From NCBI GenBank assembly GCA_016256075.1, contig SDVU01000596.1:1-12044 (forward strand): a stretch of DNA of 12,044 nt. Direction: 5' to 3'. Both the position numbers and the translations under genes were made by a program. The notes beneath the pieces are model-generated. The model did no database searches. It saw only the letters and a list, made by a program, of their open reading frames with translations, and had not been told where the DNA came from. Within the stretch, counting starts at the first letter, position 1, and the number at the start of each line of letters is the position of its first letter. Of the stretch, positions 7,897 to 12,044 are shown in pieces. This stretch comes from Dictyocoela muelleri (lineage: Eukaryota > Microsporidia).

Positions 7897-7990
7897 GAAG
7901 TAGTTGAATTAGGAAGGACTGGAATTTGAAAGCAGTGGAATTTGGAAGTAATAGAATTTGGAAGTAATATAATTTGGAAGTAGTGGCTAC
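7897..7990. repeat. 16-bp tandem repeat, nearly six copies
   Basis: Five full 16-bp units follow one another exactly (7897, 7913, 7929, 7945, 7961) and a sixth is partial from 7977. The unit is gaagtaatagaatttg with substitutions at a few positions. It lies about 400 bp downstream of the only gene. It may be coding-neutral and is a useful length-polymorphic marker. Confidence 0.85.
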
Positions 7991-8388
7991 ACAGATCCAT
8001 ACATAAATTAATAAAGAATATTAATATTCTTATAGTAGAAAAAATAATAATATAATGAAAAAATATTATAAAAAGACAATGAGTTATAAAATATTTATTA
8101 TTTAGAAAAACATTAGAAACATAAAAATATACTTTAAAGATAAAATTATACTTTATAATGATTAAAAGGTATGAAATTATTAAAGATTAAACAATGATTA
8201 AAAGGTAAACAATGTTTGAAACGGCATAAAGAATTTAATCAATATTTACAATTTCAAATAGCTTAAAAACCCAAAAATTATTAAAACTTTAAAAAAATAA
8301 AAATCGCTAGGGGTTAAAAATTTTACTATAATAATAAATCTATTAAAAATAGATATAAAAATTCTTATGTAACAGTATATGCATATCT
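7991..8388. other. AT-rich downstream flank of the GOLPH3-like gene
   Basis: This presumably contains the 3' untranslated region of the minus-strand gene. I see no canonical AATAAA close to the stop in the transcript sense. There is a small perfect palindrome (gaatattaatattc near 8022) and a twice-repeated aatgattaaaaggta near 8157 and 8192. No other gene was found. Confidence 0.5.
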
Positions 8389-9021
8389 CTATTGATATAA
8401 ATTTTGGATTGTCTTTGAAGGAAAATCACCTTTACGGTACACATTTTTTATAATATTTGAAATTTTATTTTTTACAAACTCGCGTTCTTTTTCTGTTTGA
8501 ATGATTTTATTGATAACCCCGACATAATCCAAGCAACAAACCAAAACATCATACTTCGCATCCTCATTTGAACTTAACAAATAATCTAATAAATCACGAG
8601 AATATTGTTCTAAAATATCTTTTTTCACCTTTATCTTGAATCCAAAAATTTTTTTTGTATATTTTAAAATATTTTTACCTTTTAGTTTGTCTAAAACGCG
8701 ACATCTCAAGTTTTTAATACCCATCCCAATTTCACCATTAATTCTTCTTATTGCATTGTCAACCGTAAGATTTTTATTATTTATTTTACAAAGCGCCTCA
8801 TTTAGAATAAAGTCATCAGTAGCAACAGCAGTAATTGTTTCGTTGTATGTTATTGAACCTGAAAAATATAAATCATTTAAGATACAGATCCTCAAACAGA
8901 GGGATAATGGGTCGCCTATGTGTGGATGCCATGTTTTAAGTGATGATAGAATCATTAGTGATTCATAAAGTAAAAAGTTTTCTTTTTGTTTAATCCGTCT
9001 TTTAATTGTAAATTTTTCCAT
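8389..9021 (-). CDS. VPS74: GOLPH3 / Vps74-family Golgi phosphoprotein
   Basis: Intact 210-residue protein ending in TAG. Several blocks match the GPP34 (GOLPH3/Vps74) domain: residues 17-29 LLYESLMILSSLK fit the family's first helix (LMEEVLLLGLKD); 43-53 LRICILNDLYF fit LRGCxLIELAL; 71-80 FILNEALCKI fit VLLDEALK; 95-97 NGE and 104-119 NLRCRVLDKLKGKNIL fit GE...NVRERLAKNLVEKGVL; 121-130 is the beta-hairpin; 157-171 fit the ALIYLAHASDVLEN helix. Family members bind PI4P on Golgi membranes and hold glycosyltransferases there through COPI. Of the PI4P contacts of human GOLPH3, R90 and R174 align with R44 and R106, while R171 is Lys (K103); W31 may replace W81 after an insertion. A basic cluster at residues 7-13 (KRRIKQK) recalls the N-terminal COPI-binding arginines. 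At 210 residues it is much shorter than human (298) or yeast (345), as expected of a reduced microsporidian protein. The start is the first ATG of the open frame. It has no signal peptide and no introns. It stands alone, with no operon. Confidence 0.78.
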   Translation of the reverse strand: MEKFTIKRRIKQKENFLLYESLMILSSLKTWHPHIGDPLSLCLRICILNDLYFSGSITYNETITAVATDDFILNEALCKINNKNLTVDNAIRRINGEIGMGIKNLRCRVLDKLKGKNILKYTKKIFGFKIKVKKDILEQYSRDLLDYLLSSNEDAKYDVLVCCLDYVGVINKIIQTEKEREFVKNKISNIIKNVYRKGDFPSKTIQNLYQ

Positions 9022-9043
9022 GACCTTGGTGTTGAAGGTGTCA
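9022..9043 (-). promoter_or_regulatory. C-rich start-proximal motif
   Basis: In the transcript sense the bases before the ATG read caccttcaacaccaaggtc, with two CACC blocks in otherwise almost pure A/T DNA. Microsporidian genes often carry a CCC- or GGG-like motif just before the start codon, and this could be such a signal; it also supports the chosen start. Upstream, 9044-9140 is A/T only and low in complexity, so no distinct TATA position can be picked. Confidence 0.35.
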
Positions 9044-9206
9044 ATTTTTAATTTTTTGATTTTAATTTTAAATTTAAAAATTTTTAATTTTTAATTTTTA
9101 ATTTATAATTTTTTTATTTTAATTTATGTGACTTTTTAAAATAAATTAATTTGAATCAGAATTATGAGAACGAGACAGCACCCTCTTGGTTAACACAAGA
9201 ACTTGA

Positions 9207-9279
9207 AGCCAGATAGCTCAGTGGTTAACACTCTTGAATGAGAAATTTAAGTATCGTGGTTCGAATCCCGCTGACGTCA
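9207..9279 (+). other. tRNA-like Pol III promoter head, left arm
   Basis: Box A TAGCTCAGTGG (9214-9224) and box B GGTTCGAATCC (9258-9268) both match the eukaryotic consensus, with 33 bases between them, as in a tRNA gene. It is not a working tRNA: the acceptor halves do not pair, the D and anticodon stems are poor, and the T-stem has only about two good pairs. It therefore looks like a tRNA-derived head, as in SINEs, and transcription would run inward through the long palindrome. Confidence 0.6.
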
Positions 9280-10202
9280 CTCTTTAATAAATAATGAGGG
9301 AATGACATTAAGCGGGCAAAAACTATAGAAATATACTAGTAATTTACATTGTTCCAGTGTGGTATAGCTGATTAAGACTTGGTCTAATATTACAATGAAG
9401 CAGAAGGGACTCTCCTAGGTGTGGGGAGAGTGCGGCGACGCATCTCGGCAAAAAGTAGTGAAAAATAAAAATTCATGAAAAAGCTACAAATTAACTGTAT
9501 CCTGTTGAGTCATTGATAAAACGAAGATCGCGTATACAGCTGGGCTTCTGGTTAGATTAGGAAGTGACGTATTATTGGAACACCAAGAACCAAAGGTCAT
9601 AGACCATGGTAGGAGACAAATTTCCGGGTTGGCAGCTATATTGTTGTCAACATGTAATATATATATATTAAATAAATCAGCAAACATATCAGCTAAAATT
9701 ATTTTCTATATAAAATATTTTAAATGAAATTTACTATTTATATAAATATATATTAGATGTTGACAACATACATAGCTGCCAACCCGGAAAGTGTCTCCAA
9801 CCATAGTCTTTAGACCTTTGGGTCCTGGCGTTTCAAAAATACGTCACTTCCTAAGCTAGCCAGAAGCCCCGCTGTATACGCGATTTTGCTTTTATCGACG
9901 ACTCAGTGGGTACATGTAATTAGTAGCTTTTTATGAATTTTTTTTTTCACTACTTTTTGTCGAGAAGCGTCGCCGCAATCATCCCCACACCTAGGAGAGT
10001 CCCTTCGGCTTCATTGTCATATTTGACCAAGTCTTAATCAGCTATACCACACTGGAACAATGTAAATTACTACTATATTTTTAAAGTTTTCGACCGCTTA
10101 ATGTCATTCTCTCATTATTTATTAAAGAGTGACGTCTGCGGGATTCGAAATTCGATACTTAAATTTTACATTCAAGAGTGTTTAATTCTGATCTATCTGG
10201 GC
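9208..10202. repeat. Giant palindrome, 446-bp arms, 103-bp loop
   Basis: The left arm 9208-9653 and right arm 9757-10202 are reverse complements of exactly equal length, about 85% identical by eye, with small compensating indels. Landmarks at mirrored places include the tgacgtcactctttaataa block, ttacattgttccagtgtgg, gggactctcctaggtgtgg, atcgcgtatacagc and cgggttggcagctat. G+C is about 42% over 9361-9480, against almost none in 9061-9120. The loop is AT-rich and partly self-complementary. No frame stays open in a protein-like way across the arms. The outer ends are tRNA-like. It is unlike a simple MITE because of its length, base composition and promoters. Its right end abuts the Ty3/gypsy fossil. 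Possible origins are a foldback transposon, an inverted dimer of a tRNA-headed element, or transferred DNA. Confidence 0.9.
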
Positions 10203-10203
10203 C
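10131..10203 (-). other. tRNA-like head, right arm (eroded)
   Basis: This is the mirror image of 9207-9279. The box A and box B positions (10186-10196 and 10142-10152) are recognisable but carry several substitutions, so the Pol III signals are weaker than on the left. The start cccagatag... is shared and marks the end of the arm's homology. Confidence 0.55.
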
Positions 10204-11290
10204 AACAACAGTATGGAAATACATTTATGATGCCACTTTACAATCATTTATTTTTCAGAAACAGTATACCCGATTTGTGTATCTGTAAACATTTACTAAA
10301 TATGTCTATTATATTTTTATTCTGAACAAGAGTTGAAACAATACAATAAATACTGGCATCTATAAAAAGCCCAAATGTTTTATTATATCAGGATGACTTA
10401 AAAGCGTTTAATTTTAATTCCATTTATAATTTTATTCAAGTTTGTAGTATCAGGAGCATTTTATCAAATTTATAATATTTTTTTAGTTTGCTGAAAAATA
10501 TTAAAGTTTTCGACTTAGTTTGGGCCTATATTTATTTATCATTGTGTAAGTCAAATTATTTTTATCAAATGTTTCATAGTTTTCGGATCTTTAAATTCAA
10601 ACCTTTTATTCGCGAAATGTCTGGTTAAATACTTTCAGATGAAATTATTTGTTTAAAAAACGTAATTTTCTTCTTGACAAATTTAATTTTATCAAAATTT
10701 ATCACAACATTATTCTCAAAAAGTTTTTGCATATTGTTTTCTTATTAAATGTATGTGAATCAAATAATTTGCATAAATTAGAATATCATCTGTAATTATT
10801 TTGCAATTATTGCAATTATTGCAATTTCTTAAAATATTATTAATAAACCGTTTGAGAACAAAAAGGTCCATTCCCGAGTCCGTAAGAATCTTGGTATATT
10901 CATATTTCACCCCAATATGAGAATGATGTATATTTACGACTTTTCATTTTCATTTAAATTCGATGAAATCTGTATTTCATGTCAATTAATAAAAACACTT
11001 CTATTCCATTTAAATCTGATAATTGATCATTTATATTAGGAAAGGGGTGTTGATCTCTTTTAATTATCGCATTTCATTTCATAAAGTCTGCGAATAAACG
11101 TATAGTTCTATTTTGCTTTATTATGGAGTATGCTAGTGATTGATATTCACTATTACTGTTCGTATTATTATTTTAGCTTCTTTGAGTTACTGACATGATT
11201 TTGAAATTCGTTTTCAAATTTTATCTGTGCTTTATATTCAATACAACTGATAATTTTTTTTTTCTTCGATTAATTCTATCCCACATTTTA
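10204..11290 (-). pseudogene. Ty3/gypsy LTR retrotransposon fossil (RT to RNase H)
   Basis: On the minus strand the parts run in the family's order: the segment just before reverse transcriptase and its first blocks (about 11290-11030), the central RT region including the DDILIY motif near 10775-10798, the connection with the INFDKIKF and QIISSES blocks (about 10740-10560), and the start of RNase H (about 10370-10205). Protease, integrase and LTRs were not found in the window. The copy is clearly broken, with many breaks, and is old. The giant palindrome begins exactly where the RNase H similarity stops, so the palindrome was probably inserted into it or joined to it by rearrangement. Beyond the palindrome (below 9208) no continuation could be recognised. 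Confidence 0.75.
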
Positions 11291-11311
11291 ATTCTTTTAT
11301 AGGGTTATTAT

Positions 11312-11437
11312 GTGGTGCGCTACACCCGCCATTAGCGCCACATTTTTTTCATTAAAAAAAACCGTCAACTCGAGACTCGAACCCGCTAAAATTGCCTGTA
11401 ATTATTATATGTACACTTGGGCCATAGAACCTAAAAT
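11312..11437 (-). mobile_element. tRNA-derived SINE-like repeat, copy 1
   Basis: On the minus strand, box A TGGCCCAAGTG (11414-11424) and box B GGTTCGAGTC (11374-11383) are 30 bases apart, close to the spacing of tRNA genes. The body that follows contains a gcgcta...tagcgc stem near 11318-11339. The tRNA stems are largely degenerate. It differs from the tRNA-like head of the giant palindrome, so the two are separate families. It lies between the Ty3/gypsy fossil and copy 2. Confidence 0.5.
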
Positions 11438-11517
11438 AATAAATTATAAACAATATAACTATTTTTTATTAATAAATTAGTTTAGAGAAAAAATTATAAA
11501 TAATTATATTATATATA

Positions 11518-11641
11518 GCGCCGCGCACTACACGCCACATTAGCGGCTCATTTATCCAATTAAGAAAAATAGCTTTACTGTAATTCTAAATCGAGAATAG
11601 GAGGTCTTAAATATTCATTTAACCCTAGACCAAAGAACATA
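11518..11641 (-). mobile_element. tRNA-derived SINE-like repeat, copy 2
   Basis: This is a direct relative of copy 1 and in the same orientation. The blocks cacta-cacgcca-ttagcg, caattaa-aaaa, atcgaga and agaacataaaa follow in the same order as in copy 1, with many substitutions. Box A is recognisable as TGGTCTAGGGT, but box B is mostly lost. The 80 bp between the copies is A/T only. Confidence 0.45.
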
Positions 11642-11665
11642 AAAATATAAAACTAAAATTATTGG

Positions 11666-11859
11666 ATCATGCCTATTATATCCCCAAAGTCATCATGCCT
11701 ATTATATCCCCCCCCAAAAAAAAAATTTCAATCAAATATACAATTATTTGTTCGATTGTTTTGATTATGCCCATTATATCCCCCAAAGTCATCATGCCTA
11801 TTATATCTCCCCAAAAAAAAAATTCAATTAAATATACAATTATTTGTTCGATTGTTTTT
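11666..11859. repeat. Tandem duplication of a 96-98 bp unit
   Basis: Unit 1 is 11666-11763 and unit 2 is 11764-11859, more than 90% identical. Each unit holds the atgcc(t/c)attatatccc motif twice, 25 bases apart, then an A-run and a shared tatacaattatttgttcgat block. An 87-codon open stretch crosses the repeat on the plus strand, but its protein (MPIISPK... repeats) is a by-product of the tandem unit. The same motif forms the hairpin at 668-706. Confidence 0.9.
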
Positions 11860-11866
11860 ATTATTG

Positions 11867-12003
11867 GATTAACCCTGTCATCAGTTGATGAGAGACTTAT
11901 AAAATTTGGTTTTCCAGCGGGTTAGAGCACCCCCTCCCTCAGATTTGTAAGTCTTAATTGGTGAGAGCATAGAGTATGTTTTTTATTTCAAATAAGCTTT
12001 AAA
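11867..12003 (+). repeat. Half copy of the palindromic element seen at 231-480
   Basis: It matches 231-360 in order: gattaaccctgtcatcag against gattgactctgttagcag, the ggttttccagcgggttag region, and then a nearly identical agatttgtaagtcttaattg... block up to the central aagctt. Past the centre the mirrored right arm is not present before the window ends, so this copy keeps only one arm. It is in the same orientation as the first copy. Confidence 0.75.
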
Positions 12004-12044
12004 TCTCAAGATAAATCCATATATATGATTAATAATAAAAATTC

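Noticed and set aside
8636-8968. 110-codon plus-strand open frame
   Set aside because: Lies wholly antisense to the GOLPH3-like gene and has no recognisable domain.
9207-9279. Genuine tRNA gene
   Set aside because: Only the two promoter boxes fit; acceptor, D and anticodon stems do not pair properly.
9484-9687. 67-codon minus-strand open frame in the left palindrome arm
   Set aside because: Not kept open in the mirrored arm and runs into the AT loop; no protein family resemblance.
10101-10325. 74-codon plus-strand open frame across the palindrome end
   Set aside because: It crosses the junction between the palindrome and the retroelement fossil, so it cannot be an ancient gene, and it has no motif.
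11662-11925. 87-codon plus-strand open frame with MPIISP repeats
   Set aside because: The apparent protein repeat is produced by the 98-bp DNA tandem unit and the frame runs into the palindromic repeat copy.

Overview
The window is very AT-rich and holds one gene that looks intact, set in dense, decayed repeats. That gene (8389..9021, minus strand) encodes a short intronless GOLPH3/Vps74-family protein of 210 residues. The compact protein, the low G+C, the lack of visible introns and the mix of repeats (Merlin/ISXO2 transposases, Mutator-like transposases, a Ty3/gypsy fossil) fit a repeat-rich microsporidian with an expanded genome. This placement is an inference. No rRNA, no true tRNA and no second housekeeping gene is present to confirm it.

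Layout. 1-500: a 46-bp perfect-type hairpin and a palindromic element of about 250 bp; a half copy of the palindromic element closes the window at 11867. 668-1500: a decayed Merlin (ISXO2-like) transposase on the minus strand, with G/C-centred hairpins at 668-706 and 1456-1500. 1727-3479: a nearly whole but dead Merlin transposon with terminal inverted repeats of 136 and 165 bp, a zinc-ribbon DDE transposase pseudogene, and a foldback unit at its right end. 3480-4450: a poly-T run, a possible retroelement integrase fossil, and otherwise plain AT-rich DNA. 4484-5030: a small inverted-repeat element with a decayed ORF. 5026-5876: a second Merlin of the same subfamily as the first fragment. 6037-6168: tandem repeats. 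6161-6730: a Mutator-like (MULE) transposase core fragment. 6918-7857: a 73-76 bp hairpin-forming repeat on each side of a MULE element that keeps both ends and the C-terminal motif of its transposase, while its middle is a 180-bp palindrome.

7897-7990 is a 16-bp tandem repeat, followed by the gene. Just upstream of the gene lies the most striking object: a palindrome of about 1 kb (9208-10202) with two 446-bp arms around a 103-bp AT-rich loop. Its G+C is far above the surroundings, and each outer end is a tRNA-like sequence with Pol III box A and box B (intact on the left, eroded on the right), both pointing inward. It abuts a broken Ty3/gypsy reverse transcriptase/RNase H fossil (10204-11290). 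Two copies of a different tRNA-like, SINE-like repeat and a 98-bp tandem duplication follow.

The window is therefore an accessory, transposon-laden region around one secretory-pathway gene. The coding content is not an operon and shows no defence or metabolic cluster. The novel candidates are the tRNA-headed giant palindrome, the SINE-like pair, and a recurring class of short hairpins with C-run/G-run centres that may be fused transposon ends.
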